A stretch of 64,000 nt of DNA from Pseudomonadales bacterium. Its GTDB lineage: Bacteria; Pseudomonadota; Gammaproteobacteria; Pseudomonadales; Halieaceae. Made by a program: the position numbers and the translations under genes. The notes under the pieces were generated by a model. That model saw only the letters and a list, made by a program, of their open reading frames with translations, made no database searches and was not told the DNA's origin. Below are positions 9,488-18,839 of this stretch, piece by piece; position 1 is the first letter of the stretch; each line of letters starts with the position of its first letter. The stretch is from NCBI GenBank assembly GCA_024234675.1, contig JACKNU010000001.1:682001-746000 (forward strand), written 5' to 3'.

Positions 9488-10063
9488 ATGGCGGGGCTAG
9501 CGGACACCACAGGACTGGTTCTGGCCGGCGGCGCCGGCAGGCGCGTGGGCGGCGCGGACAAGGGCCTGCTCCCCTGGCGCGGCAGGCCACTGGTGGAACA
9601 GGTGGTGCAGAAGCTGCGGGGCGAGGTGGCAACCCTGCTCATCAGTTGTAATCGCAACCCGGATTATTACGCGAGCCTGGCCGATCGCATCGTGGCGGAC
9701 CAGCGCCCCGGTTTTGCCGGGCCACTGGCCGGAATCGAGGCCGCCATACCGGTGCTGGACAGCGAGTTCCTGCTGATTTGCCCCTGTGATACACCGCACT
9801 TGCCCGGCGATCTCGGCGCCAGGCTGCTGGGCGCCCTGCGGGAGGCCGGGTCAGCTACGGATATCAGCTACGCCCACGACGGCGAGCGCGCACAGTATTT
9901 ATGTGCGCTGCTGCGCACCCGCATCCTGGACTCGCTGACCCGGGAGCTGGATACCGGTACCCGCGCAGTCCGGGACTGGTACCGACTGCACCAGAGCATC
10001 GCGGTGGACTTCTCCACCCAGCGAGGCTGCTTCCGGAATATCAATCGCGTGGAGCAGGCCTGA
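9488..10063 (+). CDS. mobA: Molybdenum cofactor guanylyltransferase
   Basis: Transfers GMP from GTP to molybdopterin to give the MGD form of the cofactor used by DMSO-reductase-family enzymes. The nucleotidyltransferase loop LAGGAGRRVGGADKGLLPW is at residues 12-30, with FAGPLAGIEAA and the CPCDTPHLP metal-binding region after it. 191 residues fits the family. It is divergent from tsaB and stands alone; a tandem repeat begins 15 bases after its stop. No molybdoenzyme gene was recognised in the window. Confidence 0.93.
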   Translation: MAGLADTTGLVLAGGAGRRVGGADKGLLPWRGRPLVEQVVQKLRGEVATLLISCNRNPDYYASLADRIVADQRPGFAGPLAGIEAAIPVLDSEFLLICPCDTPHLPGDLGARLLGALREAGSATDISYAHDGERAQYLCALLRTRILDSLTRELDTGTRAVRDWYRLHQSIAVDFSTQRGCFRNINRVEQA

Positions 10064-10077
10064 GGGGATAGGCACTG

Positions 10078-10199
10078 CCGGCATCCATGCCTCTCGCGAC
10101 ATACCCCGAGCGCGGACCGGCACCTCCTGTGCATCGTCGCTACCGGCATCCATGCCTCTCGCGACATACCCCGAGCGCGGACCGGCACCTCCTGTGCAT
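10078..10199. repeat. Tandem 65-bp repeat, locus 1 (two units)
   Basis: Two copies with a 65-base period begin at 10078 and 10143; the second ends at the A-tract of the adjacent terminator. Each unit contains a small hairpin GGCA-tcca-TGCC (first unit 10080-10091) and a second hairpin GCAC-ctcct-GTGC (10120-10132 and 10185-10197). A related pair of units lies at 54101-54217. Reading frames through it are out-of-context artefacts. It resembles REP/BIME-type intergenic elements found at gene 3' ends, but I do not recognise a named family. Confidence 0.85.
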
Positions 10200-10232
10200 A
10201 AAAAAACCCGCCGGCGTTTTTACTCCGGCGGG
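10199..10232 (-). terminator. Rho-independent terminator of the histone-H1-like gene
   Basis: CCCGCCGG (10207-10214) pairs with CCGGCGGG (10225-10232) around a 10-base loop. On the minus strand the stem is followed by a run of T (complement of the A-tract 10199-10206), so it terminates the Lys/Ala-rich gene that ends at 10258. The repeat unit abuts its T-tract. Confidence 0.85.
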
Positions 10233-10257
10233 TTCGTGGTGCCAGCCCTGGGCTCGC

Positions 10258-10926
10258 TCAGCTCTTCTTGCGAGACGTGGCCTTGGTCTTGGCCTTGGTT
10301 TTGGCAGGGGTTTTCTTGGGCGCTGCCGCCTTGCGCCTGGCCGCGGGCTTGCGGGTAATCTGGCGCGCCTTGGCTTCCAGTTTCTTCTTCACGGCGCGAG
10401 CCTTCTTCTCGGCTTTCTTCTCCGCGGCTTTGGCCTGGGCCACCAGCTTGCGCTCGGCGTCGCGCAGCTGCTTCATGAGCTTTTTCTCGAGGGCTGCGAC
10501 CTTTTTCTGGTCGGCCCGGGCCCTGGCCTTCATCCACTTTTCAGCCTGGTCCGCGAGGTGCTTGGCCTTGTCCAGTTCAGCCTTGGCAGCCAGTTCCGCC
10601 CTGCGCTCCAGCACCTTTTCCTTGGCGGCCAGTTGCTTGGCTTTCAACTTGGCTGAATCTGTCATCTTGCCAATCTGGTCCATGGCATCATCCCAGGACT
10701 GGCGCAGGCTTGCCTGGGCTTTTTGCACGGGCGTTTTCGCGGCAGCTTTCCTGGCTGCAGCCTTGCGTGCAGGCGCTTTCTTCGCAGCCGCTTTTTTCTT
10801 CGCGGGCGCTTTCCTTGCTACGGCCTTTTTGGCCGGCGCTTTACGTGCAGCAGCCTTTCTGGGCGCAGCTTTTTTACGCGTCGCGGCTTTACGTTTCGCA
10901 GGTGCCTTCTTTTTTGCAGTGGCCAT
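10258..10926 (-). CDS. Histone-H1-like Lys/Ala-rich DNA-binding protein (AlgP-like)
   Basis: A 222-residue strongly basic protein. Residues about 1-65 are made of KKAPAKK / ARKAPAKKA type repeats, residues 70-165 are a charged probable coiled coil (SWDDAMDQIGKMTDSAKLKAKQL, then long Lys/Ala/Glu helices), and the last 50 residues return to a KTPAKTKAKTKA tail. This composition resembles the AlgP/H1-like proteins of Pseudomonas, which bind DNA non-specifically and affect nucleoid structure; no enzymatic motif is seen. The gene is flanked by its own terminator and an AT-rich upstream region, so it is probably monocistronic. Similarity to AlgP is by composition; orthology is not shown. Confidence 0.8.
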   Translation of the reverse strand: MATAKKKAPAKRKAATRKKAAPRKAAARKAPAKKAVARKAPAKKKAAAKKAPARKAAARKAAAKTPVQKAQASLRQSWDDAMDQIGKMTDSAKLKAKQLAAKEKVLERRAELAAKAELDKAKHLADQAEKWMKARARADQKKVAALEKKLMKQLRDAERKLVAQAKAAEKKAEKKARAVKKKLEAKARQITRKPAARRKAAAPKKTPAKTKAKTKATSRKKS

Positions 10927-11107
10927 ATTTATTTTCTCCGGGTGGTTGACATGTCACGCACGAGCAAAAATAACAACAAAAACAAAACGATACAAGCAGA
11001 CATGCAGTAACTTCCGGCTGCCTGCGAGCGAGCATGGCGCAAATCTAACGGCAAAAAATAGCGGCTATCGCCTTGCAGAAACTCAGTGGCAGGCAGATAT
11101 ATACTTA

Positions 11108-11122
11108 AAATACAGTGTATTT
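11108..11122. promoter_or_regulatory. 15-bp palindrome, possible operator
   Basis: AAATACA (11108-11114), a central G, and TGTATTT (11116-11122) form a perfect inverted repeat, about 180 bases upstream of the H1-like start. Size and spacing suit a dimeric regulator; the regulator is unknown. Confidence 0.4.
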
Positions 11123-11215
11123 CGCGTTTTTTGGCAGCAAGGACGAGCGCAACACACCATCCGCAAGCTGTGATTCCGGGTCGATTAATCTTTTGGGAAA
11201 TGTAAACTGTTTCGC

Positions 11216-11240
11216 AAAAAAAAAGGGAGCTTACGCTCCC
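11216..11240 (-). terminator. Rho-independent terminator of adk
   Basis: GGGAGC (11225-11230), loop TTAC, GCTCCC (11235-11240). On the minus strand the hairpin is followed by nine T (complement of 11216-11224). It lies 18 bases beyond the adk stop. Confidence 0.9.
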
Positions 11241-11258
11241 GTATTCGAACTTATTCGA

Positions 11259-11918
<660 letters not shown>

Positions 11919-12086
11919 TCAGTGGTCGAAAGGGCGACTCCAGTACTTGTTGAGCCAGTGCCCGGTGGTGAAGGGCCGTAACAATACACAGCGTCAGTAA
12001 AGAGTACAACCCCGCCGGCGGTCCCGGGCGGGCGGCCCCGGGCTGGCGTCCCCGGCGGGCAACCGGACAACGGGGGCGGCCGGCGC

Positions 12087-12914
12087 CTAGCTATCCTGGG
12101 CCTTGACGCTCTCCCACAATGCATCCAGTTGCTGCGGGGTGTAGTCGGCCAGGTGTTCGCCGCAAGCGGCCACGCGGCCCTCCATGGCGGTAAACCGCCG
12201 TTCGAACTTGGCACTGGCGTGACGCAGGCCGGATTCGGCATCGAGGCCGAGTTTGCGGGCCAGGTTGACGCCGGTAAAGAGGATATCCCCCATCTCCTCG
12301 GCGATAGCTGCCGCGTTGTCCGCTGCCAGCGCTGCCCGCAACTCGGCGATTTCCTCTTCCAGTTTGGCCAGCACCGCCTGTGGGTCGGGCCAGTCGAACT
12401 TGACCCGGGCCGCGCGCTTCTGCAGCTTTTGCGCCCGGGGCAAGGCGGGCAGCGCCACCGGCACATCCGCGAGAATACCCGACAGGGATTTCTCATGGCG
12501 CTCGTCCTGCTTGATCGCCTCCCAGCTGTGCTTGACGTCTTCCACGGACGCGCGCTCGGTCACTACACCCTCTATCTCGCCGTCCAGGAATACGTGGGGG
12601 TGGCGGCGCAGCAACTTCCGCACCAGGCCATCGACGATGCCATCGAAATCAAACAGCTCCTGCTCACGGCCCAACTGTGCATAAAACACCACCTGGAACA
12701 GCACATCTCCCAGCTCCTCGGCGACGTGGGGATAATCCTCGTGCTCTATAGCCTGGGCCAGCTCGTAGCACTCCTCCAGCGTGGACGGCACGATGCTGCG
12801 AAAATCCTGGCGCACATCCCAGGGACAGCCGGTTTCGGGGTCACGCAGGCGCTCCATTACGCGCAACAGGTCTGCCAGTTGATATGCCACTATGCTCTCC
12901 TTAATGCGCGCCAT
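12087..12914 (-). CDS. mazG: Nucleoside triphosphate pyrophosphohydrolase MazG
   Basis: Hydrolyses NTPs/dNTPs to NMP and PPi and in E. coli modulates ppGpp-linked stress. Both tandem MazG domains are visible: CPWDVRQDFRSIVPSTLEE with the EELGDVLFQ metal-binding helix (residues about 30-75), and a second copy with EEEIAELRAALA and EEMGDILFTGVN (about 190-225). 275 residues is typical. The ATG at 12912-12914 lies 18 bases after the relA stop, so it is probably co-transcribed with relA, a common pairing. Confidence 0.93.
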   Translation of the reverse strand: MARIKESIVAYQLADLLRVMERLRDPETGCPWDVRQDFRSIVPSTLEECYELAQAIEHEDYPHVAEELGDVLFQVVFYAQLGREQELFDFDGIVDGLVRKLLRRHPHVFLDGEIEGVVTERASVEDVKHSWEAIKQDERHEKSLSGILADVPVALPALPRAQKLQKRAARVKFDWPDPQAVLAKLEEEIAELRAALAADNAAAIAEEMGDILFTGVNLARKLGLDAESGLRHASAKFERRFTAMEGRVAACGEHLADYTPQQLDALWESVKAQDS

Positions 12915-12932
12915 GTCGGTACCGGCTCACGG

Positions 12933-15158
12933 CTATTCCGACACGCGGCTGGCCGAGACGACGTTTTTGAGTCGATTGATGCGCTCCAGCAGCTTCGACA
13001 GGGAACCCAGGTCGGGCACCTCCACCCGCAGGCGCATGGTGGCGGTATTGCTCCTGCGATTGGTCTGCGTATTGATAGACAGCACGTTGATACGGGCATT
13101 GGCGAACAGCCCGGTGATGTCCCGCAACAGGCCCTGGCGATCATAGGCCTCGATGGCGACATCCACCTCGTAGTTCTCTCCGGGCGACAGCCCCCACTCC
13201 ACCTCTATCACCCGCTGCGGCGACACTTCCATCAGGTGCATCAGGCGTCCGCAATCGGCGCGGTGTATGCTGACTCCCCTGCCCTGGGTGATAAAGCCGG
13301 TAATCGCATCGCCGGGCAGCGGCTTGCAACAGCCGGCCATATGGGTGAGCAGGTTGCCAACCCCGCGAACCTGCACCTGGCCGCGGTAACTGCCGCCCCC
13401 CGGAGGGGCCAGCTTGAGCTGGGGGGTACGGGTTTCCACCAACCCCTGGGCGGCGTTCATCACCTGGGTGGACGACAGGTCGCCGGCCCCCACCGCCGCG
13501 TACATATCCTCCACCGTGCCCTGCTGTACCTTGCGTGCCACCCGCAGGTAATCGACGCTGGTCAGTGCCAGGCGCTTGAACTCGCGCTCCAGCAGGCTGC
13601 GGCCGGCGGCGATATTGACCTCCCGGGTCTGGGCCCGGAACCAGTGCTGCACCTTGGCTCGCGCCCGGGAGGTGCGCAGGTACCCCAGGCCGGGCTGCAA
13701 CCAGTCGCGACGCGGCACGCCGTCCTTGCTGGTCAGTATCTCCACCCGCTCCCCGGTGGACAGGGTATAGGTGAGGGGAACGATGGAACCGTTGACCTTG
13801 GCGCCGCGACAGCGGTGCCCCACTTCGGTATGGACGTGGTAGGCAAAATCCAGCGGGGTCGCTCCCTGGGCCAGATTGACAACATCCCCCTGGGGCGTGA
13901 ATACGTAGACACGGTCCTGGGCCGTCTGGAAACTGAACTGCTCCGCCACCTCGCCCACGTCACCGGTTTCGTCATGCCAGTCCAGCACCTGCCGCAACCA
14001 GGCGATCTTTTCCTCGTAGGTACTGGCCAGCTTGTTGGGTGCATCCGTGCCCTTGTACTGCCAGTGGGCGCACACCCCGAGTTCCGCCTCCTCATGCATG
14101 TCGAAAGTGCGAATCTGCACCTCCAGTACCTTGCCCTCGGGCCCGACGACCGCGGTATGCAGGGAGCGATAGCCGTTCTCCTTGGGGTTGGCGATGTAAT
14201 CGTCAAACTCGTTGGGGATGTTGTGCCACAAACCGTGCACCAGGCCCAGGGTGGCATAGCAGTCACGGATTTCCGGCACCAGGATGCGCACGGCGCGAAT
14301 ATCGTAGACCTGGGAAAAACCGATGCCCTTGCGCTGCATTTTTCGCCAGATACTGTAGATATGCTTGGCGCGCCCGCCGATCTCGAAGGAGAGCCCGGCG
14401 TTGCTCAGCACCTGGGTAAGTTGCTCTTTCACCTTGGCGATGAACTGGTCCCGTTCCACCCGCTTGCCATCCAGCAGGCGGGCGATCTTGCGGTAGGCAT
14501 CTCCGTACAGGTAGCGGAAGGACAGGTCCTCCAGTTCCCACTTGAGCTGGCCTATGCCCAGTCGATGCGCCAGCGGCGCGTAGACATCGAACACTTCGCG
14601 GGCCACCGGCAACCTGCGCTGCTCGTCGTTCTTGACCGCGCGGAGAGCGCAGGTTCGCTCCGCCAGCTTGATCAGGGCAACGCGCACATCGTCCACCAGG
14701 GCGATCAGCATTTTGCGAATATTGTCTTTCTGGCCCAGTGCCTGGCCCAGCACGGGGCCGTCGCTGGAGCCGCGCAACTCGCCAATCGCGGCCATTCGCA
14801 CAACGCCCTCGAGCAGCGTGACCACCGGCTTGCCGAACTCGGCCTCTACCTGCTCAGGTGTCAGGCGTTGCTCCCGCAGGGCGCGGTACAACATTCCGGC
14901 TACCAGGCAATCGCAACCCACCTGCAGTTCCGCCAGGATGACCGCGATATCCAGGCCAGCGGTGAAACAATCCATTTCCCGGGCCCAGTCACCGGCGTCG
15001 ACACCGGGTTGCAGGCGAACAGTCTCAACCAGGCGACAGGCGCCCAGCAGGCGCGCCTGTTCGCTGGCTCGCAGTTGGACGGGCAATCGCTGCAGCCACT
15101 GGTCCAGGTCGACTCCCCCGCCGGGCCGCAAATGCGATTGGTCGCGGACTTGCACCAT
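12933..15158 (-). CDS. relA: GTP pyrophosphokinase RelA
   Basis: Ribosome-associated (p)ppGpp synthetase of the stringent response, 741 residues. The N-terminal hydrolase-like HD domain is degenerate: the site equivalent to HDxxED reads YRALREQ, as in monofunctional RelA. The synthetase domain has VYDIRAVRI and NEFDDYIANPKENGYRSLHT, the EFDD marking the RelA-type acidic motif. A TGS domain (VYVFTPQGDVVNLAQGATPL) follows, then a conserved-cysteine region (AGCCKPLPGD) and a C-terminal ACT domain (VAIEAYDRQGLLRDITGLFA). Start ATG at 15156-15158 lies 2 bases after the cysM stop. Confidence 0.96.
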   Translation of the reverse strand: MVQVRDQSHLRPGGGVDLDQWLQRLPVQLRASEQARLLGACRLVETVRLQPGVDAGDWAREMDCFTAGLDIAVILAELQVGCDCLVAGMLYRALREQRLTPEQVEAEFGKPVVTLLEGVVRMAAIGELRGSSDGPVLGQALGQKDNIRKMLIALVDDVRVALIKLAERTCALRAVKNDEQRRLPVAREVFDVYAPLAHRLGIGQLKWELEDLSFRYLYGDAYRKIARLLDGKRVERDQFIAKVKEQLTQVLSNAGLSFEIGGRAKHIYSIWRKMQRKGIGFSQVYDIRAVRILVPEIRDCYATLGLVHGLWHNIPNEFDDYIANPKENGYRSLHTAVVGPEGKVLEVQIRTFDMHEEAELGVCAHWQYKGTDAPNKLASTYEEKIAWLRQVLDWHDETGDVGEVAEQFSFQTAQDRVYVFTPQGDVVNLAQGATPLDFAYHVHTEVGHRCRGAKVNGSIVPLTYTLSTGERVEILTSKDGVPRRDWLQPGLGYLRTSRARAKVQHWFRAQTREVNIAAGRSLLEREFKRLALTSVDYLRVARKVQQGTVEDMYAAVGAGDLSSTQVMNAAQGLVETRTPQLKLAPPGGGSYRGQVQVRGVGNLLTHMAGCCKPLPGDAITGFITQGRGVSIHRADCGRLMHLMEVSPQRVIEVEWGLSPGENYEVDVAIEAYDRQGLLRDITGLFANARINVLSINTQTNRRSNTATMRLRVEVPDLGSLSKLLERINRLKNVVSASRVSE

Positions 15159-15160
15159 AC

Positions 15161-16057
15161 CTAGGCGCCGGCGAACACGCCGGTGGAGAGGTAGCGGTCA
15201 CCGCGATCGCAGATGATGGCGACGATGACCGCGTTCTCGACTTCCCGGGACAGGCTCAGTGCCGCGGCGATGGCACCCCCGGAAGACACGCCGCAGAAGA
15301 TGCCCTCCTCCGCCGCCAGCCGCCGCATGGTGTGCTCCGACTCGGCCTGGGAGATATCCATGACCCGGTCGACCCGGGCCGCATCGTATATCGCCGGCAG
15401 GTAAGCCTCCGGCCAGCGCCTGATGCCGGGAATGCTAGAGCCCTCAAGCGGTTGCAGGCCGATAATCTCGATACCCGGGTTCTGCTGCTTGAGGTAGGCG
15501 GAACACCCCATAATCGTACCGGTGGTGCCCATGGAGCTCACGAAATGGGTGATGCTGCCCCGGGTTTGCCGCCAGATCTCCGGCCCGGTGCCATTGAAGT
15601 GCGCCAGGGGGTTATCCGGGTTGCCGAACTGGTCCAGCACCCGCCCCTCGCCCCGGGCCTGCATCTGCAGCGCCAGGTCCCGGGCGCCTTCCATCCCCTC
15701 CTGCTGGGACACCTCTACGAGTCGCGCGCCGTAGGCGGACATCGCCAGCTTGCGCTCGGCGCTCATATGGGAGGGCATGATAAGGATCAGGCGATAGCCG
15801 CGGATAGCTGCCGCCATTGCCAGGGCGATACCGGTATTGCCGCTGGTGGCCTCTATGAGGGTATCCCCCGGGCGAATATCGCCCCTGGCCTCGGCCTGGG
15901 CGATCATGCTCAGGGCGGGCCGGTCCTTGACCGAGCCGGCCGGGTTGGTGCCTTCCAGCTTGGCCAGCAGCGTGTTGCTGGTATCACCGGGCAGGCGCTG
16001 CAGGCGCACCAGCGGCGTATTGCCTATGCAGGCTTCAATGGTGGGATATTGGGACAT
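15161..16057 (-). CDS. cysM: Cysteine synthase B (O-acetylserine sulfhydrylase)
   Basis: PLP enzyme making cysteine from O-acetylserine and sulfide or thiosulfate. Lys in NPAGSVKDRPAL (about residue 43) binds PLP, TSGNTGIALAMA is the substrate loop, and SMGTTGTIMGCSAYL is the phosphate-binding glycine loop. The short length (298) and the RRWPEAYLP segment fit CysM rather than CysK. It directly precedes relA, as in Pseudomonas, but without an rlmD gene in between. Confidence 0.93.
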   Translation of the reverse strand: MSQYPTIEACIGNTPLVRLQRLPGDTSNTLLAKLEGTNPAGSVKDRPALSMIAQAEARGDIRPGDTLIEATSGNTGIALAMAAAIRGYRLILIMPSHMSAERKLAMSAYGARLVEVSQQEGMEGARDLALQMQARGEGRVLDQFGNPDNPLAHFNGTGPEIWRQTRGSITHFVSSMGTTGTIMGCSAYLKQQNPGIEIIGLQPLEGSSIPGIRRWPEAYLPAIYDAARVDRVMDISQAESEHTMRRLAAEEGIFCGVSSGGAIAAALSLSREVENAVIVAIICDRGDRYLSTGVFAGA

Positions 16058-16146
16058 AGAGTGTGCACCGCATCATCAGGGCGCCAGTATAACGAAGTTG
16101 GCGCGGCACCGGGAGCGACGGCTGGCGGGCACCGGTCCGGGGCGCC

Positions 16147-16521
16147 TCACTGCGCCAGGATCGCGAAGGCGACCACGTATTCAAGCTCATCGGCCAGGCT
16201 GAGTTCCACGCGACTGCCACCCCTGCTCGCGGCCGCCTGCAGGGCGCCGCCGCTGAGGGTGACCGTGGGGGCCCCGTTGGCGTCGTGGCCTATGCTGATG
16301 TCCTGCCAGCTCACGCCGCGGCCTATCCCGGTGCCCAGGGCCTTGGCGATTGCCTCCTTGGCCGCGAATCGCTTGGCCAGCAGGCGGGCCGGCATCCGGC
16401 TGTGCTGGTACTCGGCCTGCTCCGGGGGGGTGAGAATACGCTGCACGAAACGCTCACCGAGGCGCTCCTGCACCGCTTCTATGCGGGCAATCCGCAGGAT
16501 ATCCGTACCCACGGCAATCAC
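16147..16521 (-). CDS. acpS: Holo-[acyl-carrier-protein] synthase
   Basis: Transfers 4-phosphopantetheine from CoA to ACP. The magnesium-binding Asp is in VGTDILRIARIE (residue 6-8 region) and the Glu in RFAAKEAIAKALGTG around residue 57. 124 residues is normal. The ATG overlaps the recO stop by 4 bases (16518-16521). In Pseudomonas and enterics pdxJ usually sits between recO and acpS; here it is absent. Confidence 0.95.
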   Translation of the reverse strand: MIAVGTDILRIARIEAVQERLGERFVQRILTPPEQAEYQHSRMPARLLAKRFAAKEAIAKALGTGIGRGVSWQDISIGHDANGAPTVTLSGGALQAAASRGGSRVELSLADELEYVVAFAILAQ

Positions 16522-17273
16522 GCCTGGTCACCGCCAGCGGCAGCGGTGCGCTCCCCGGAGGAGCGCGTGCGGAACAGCTCGCGGCTGCGCAGCGGCGCCT
16601 CGCCGAGGTGGACTGCCAGCACCTGCCGCAGCAGGCGCTTGGCCGTGCCCCTGGCCTGGCCGCCGAAGCCACCGGCAGCCATCGCCAGCAGTTCCGCCCC
16701 GGCGAATGCCGGCTGCGTCGGGTCGGCGCCCGCGCCCCGTGCCACCAGCCCCCAGTCCGGATGATAGTGATACCAGTGGTCCGGCAGCACGGCCGCGCCG
16801 CTCAGGCCGTCCACATCCAGGCTGAAGCCATAGCCCAGCTCCCCCAGCAGGGTGAACTCGAACTGGCGCAGGATGTCATCCACAGGCTCGCTGCCGGCCA
16901 GGGCGTCCAGTGTGGCGCCGTAGGCGGCGAACAGTTGCGGATGGGGATCGTGCCGGTGCAACAGGCGCACCAGCAATTCATTCAGGTACAGGCCGCTGAA
17001 CAGGCGCTGCCCGCGCAGCTGCCGGGGCGTGCCGGCGCTTTCCGTGGCGCCAAGATTCTTCAGCTCGGCGCGACCGCTGAAGCTCAGCAGCAGTGGATTG
17101 AAAGGCTGCAACAGGGCGCTGCCGCTGCCGCCGCGAGTCCTGCGCCTGGCGCCCCGGGCCACCATGCTGATGCGGCCCTGCTCCGCGGTGAACACTTCCA
17201 GCAGCGCGCTGGTATCTCGATAGGGGCGCGAGTGCAATACATAGGAGGGCTGCAGGGCAACGTTAGTCGTCAT
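16518..17273 (-). CDS. recO: DNA repair protein RecO
   Basis: Recombination mediator acting with RecR to load RecA at gaps. An N-terminal OB-fold segment is visible ([23 protein letters not shown], split across residues 9-31), followed by the basic [12 protein letters not shown] and the helical C-terminal half with [17 protein letters not shown] place the start at ATG 17271-17273 ([13 protein letters not shown]), 251 residues, overlapping the era stop by 11 bases; an upstream in-frame start at 17303 would add ten unconserved residues and deepen the overlap. Confidence 0.9.
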   Translation of the reverse strand: MTTNVALQPSYVLHSRPYRDTSALLEVFTAEQGRISMVARGARRRTRGGSGSALLQPFNPLLLSFSGRAELKNLGATESAGTPRQLRGQRLFSGLYLNELLVRLLHRHDPHPQLFAAYGATLDALAGSEPVDDILRQFEFTLLGELGYGFSLDVDGLSGAAVLPDHWYHYHPDWGLVARGAGADPTQPAFAGAELLAMAAGGFGGQARGTAKRLLRQVLAVHLGEAPLRSRELFRTRSSGERTAAAGGDQA

Positions 17274-18162
17274 AACCCAGGCTGCGCAGGGCGCGCTCGT
17301 CATCCGACCACCCCGACTTCACCTTTACCCACAGGCGCAGCATGACCTTGCTGTCGAACAGCAGTTCCATATCCCGGCGGGCATCGCTGCCTATCGAGCG
17401 CAGGCGCGCGCCGCCCTCCCCCACCAGGATCTTTTTCTGGCCCTTGCGCTCGACAAATATGAGCGCCGCTATATGCAGCACGGCGCCCTGCTGGGCGAAC
17501 TCCTCGATCTCCACGGTAATTGAATACGGCAGTTCCTCGCCCAGCTGGCGCATGATTTTTTCGCGCACGATTTCCGCCGCCAGGAAACGCTGGCTGCGAT
17601 CGGTAATCTGCTCCTCGGGGAAGAAATAGCCGGACTCGGGGAGGAACTTCACTATTTCCTGCTCCAGTTCGGCGATATTATGCCGGCGCAGTGCCGAGAC
17701 CGGCAGGATCGCGGCGAAGTCCGCCTTCGCGGCCAGCGCTTGCAGGTGCGGCAACAGGGCCGCCTTGTCCTCCAGCAAGTCCACCTTGTTGACCACCAGC
17801 AGGCATGGCAGGCCGCCCTGGCGAACCTGCTCCAGCACCATGGCATCCTCTTCGGTCCAGGCGGTGCGGTCCACCACCATCACCACCACGTCAACATCGC
17901 GTATGGCGGCGCTGGCGGCGCGATTCATGTAGCGATTGATCGCTTTCCCGGCCTGCATGTGCAGGCCCGGGGTGTCCACGAAAATGATCTGGTTGCCGCC
18001 CTCGGTCTTGATACCCAACACCCGATGGCGGGTGGTCTGGGGCTTGCGGGAGGTAATACTTATCTTCTGGCCCAGCAGGTGATTGAGCAGCGTGGACTTG
18101 CCCACGTTGGGCCTGCCGACAATGGCCACGTAGCCGCAGCGTCGGTGGCTTTCAACTGCCAT
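17263..18162 (-). CDS. era: GTPase Era
   Basis: Essential GTPase binding the 3' end of 16S rRNA in 30S maturation, peripheral to the membrane. G1 is [15 protein letters not shown] (residues about 16-30), G3 [11 protein letters not shown]4 NKVDLLED and G5 SALRRHN. The C-terminal KH domain has [25 protein letters not shown] residues around 235-255, with the GxxG present. 299 residues, standard. It overlaps rnc upstream and recO downstream by 11 bases each, so the three are translated as a coupled block. Confidence 0.97.
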   Translation of the reverse strand: MAVESHRRCGYVAIVGRPNVGKSTLLNHLLGQKISITSRKPQTTRHRVLGIKTEGGNQIIFVDTPGLHMQAGKAINRYMNRAASAAIRDVDVVVMVVDRTAWTEEDAMVLEQVRQGGLPCLLVVNKVDLLEDKAALLPHLQALAAKADFAAILPVSALRRHNIAELEQEIVKFLPESGYFFPEEQITDRSQRFLAAEIVREKIMRQLGEELPYSITVEIEEFAQQGAVLHIAALIFVERKGQKKILVGEGGARLRSIGSDARRDMELLFDSKVMLRLWVKVKSGWSDDERALRSLGYDD

Positions 18163-18829
18163 CTGCGGCCAACCTCTGCAGCGCCTGCCTGGCCGCCGCC
18201 TGCTCCGCCTTGCGCCGGCTTTTGCCCGCGCCCTCTACTGCCAGGGCCGGGCGACTGATGCGGCAGGTCACGGTAAACACCTGGTCGTGAGCGTCGCCCT
18301 GCACACCCAGCAGCTCGTACTCCGGCAGCGGACTGCCGCGCCCCTGCAGGTGCTCCTGCAGGCGGGTCTTGGGGTCCTTGCCGGCATCGCCCACGGCCGG
18401 GGATTCGAGCCGGCTGTCAAACCAGCGCAACAGGCAGTCGCGGCACTGCTGCGCGCCGCCGTCCAGCAAAATGGCGCCGGCCACTGCCTCCAGGGCATCC
18501 GCGAGAATGGAACTGCGCCGGAAGCCGCCGCTCTTGCGCTCCCCCGGCCCGAGCAGCAGGTGCTCCCCCAAGCCCAGCTCCCGCCCCAGCGCCGCCAGGG
18601 TCTCGCCCTTCACCAGGGAGGCGCGCATGCGACTCAATTCCCCCTCCCGCGCAGCGGGAAAGCGCTGGTAGAGCGCCTCCGCGATGACATGGTTGACGAT
18701 GGAGTCACCGAGGAATTCGAGCCGCTCGTTATTGATCCCGCCCGCGCTGCGGTGAGTCAGGGCGGTGACCAGCAGCTGCGGATCCGCAAACTCATACCCC
18801 AGGGTCCGCTGCAGCCGGGCCATCTTCAT
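18152..18829 (-). CDS. rnc: Ribonuclease III
   Basis: Double-stranded RNA endonuclease for rRNA processing and mRNA turnover. The signature [15 protein letters not shown] is near residue 37 and [16 protein letters not shown] near 115, giving the acidic magnesium ligands. The dsRNA-binding domain ends with [17 protein letters not shown] choose ATG 18827-18829 ([14 protein letters not shown]), 225 residues, the family length; ATG 18823 is an alternative, and an upstream start at 18877 would run through the end of the DUF4845 gene. Confidence 0.95.
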   Translation of the reverse strand: MKMARLQRTLGYEFADPQLLVTALTHRSAGGINNERLEFLGDSIVNHVIAEALYQRFPAAREGELSRMRASLVKGETLAALGRELGLGEHLLLGPGERKSGGFRRSSILADALEAVAGAILLDGGAQQCRDCLLRWFDSRLESPAVGDAGKDPKTRLQEHLQGRGSPLPEYELLGVQGDAHDQVFTVTCRISRPALAVEGAGKSRRKAEQAAARQALQRLAADGS

Positions 18830-18839
18830 TTTTGGCGAG

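Larger units (their letters stand above)
10927..11258. other. AT-rich intergenic region upstream of the H1-like gene
   Basis: 332 bases with no convincing gene. It holds the adk terminator (11216-11240), a 15-base perfect palindrome (11108-11122), and low-GC stretches (for example around 10965-10995) that contrast with the GC-rich surroundings. The promoter of the H1-like gene must lie here; no textbook -35/-10 pair stands out. Confidence 0.7.

Noticed and set aside
9868..10188. Open frames translating through the 65-bp repeats
   Set aside because: The peptide is the repeat itself read in frame, opposite mobA, with no conserved start or ribosome-binding site.
10078..10199. Possible CRISPR array
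   Set aside because: Only two units in direct tandem with no unique spacers, and no cas genes nearby; it is an intergenic hairpin repeat.
12129..15164. 1011-codon plus-strand open frame opposite relA and mazG
   Set aside because: Antisense shadow caused by high GC; composition is low-information (His/Gln/Gly rich) and both real genes on the minus strand have complete conserved domains.
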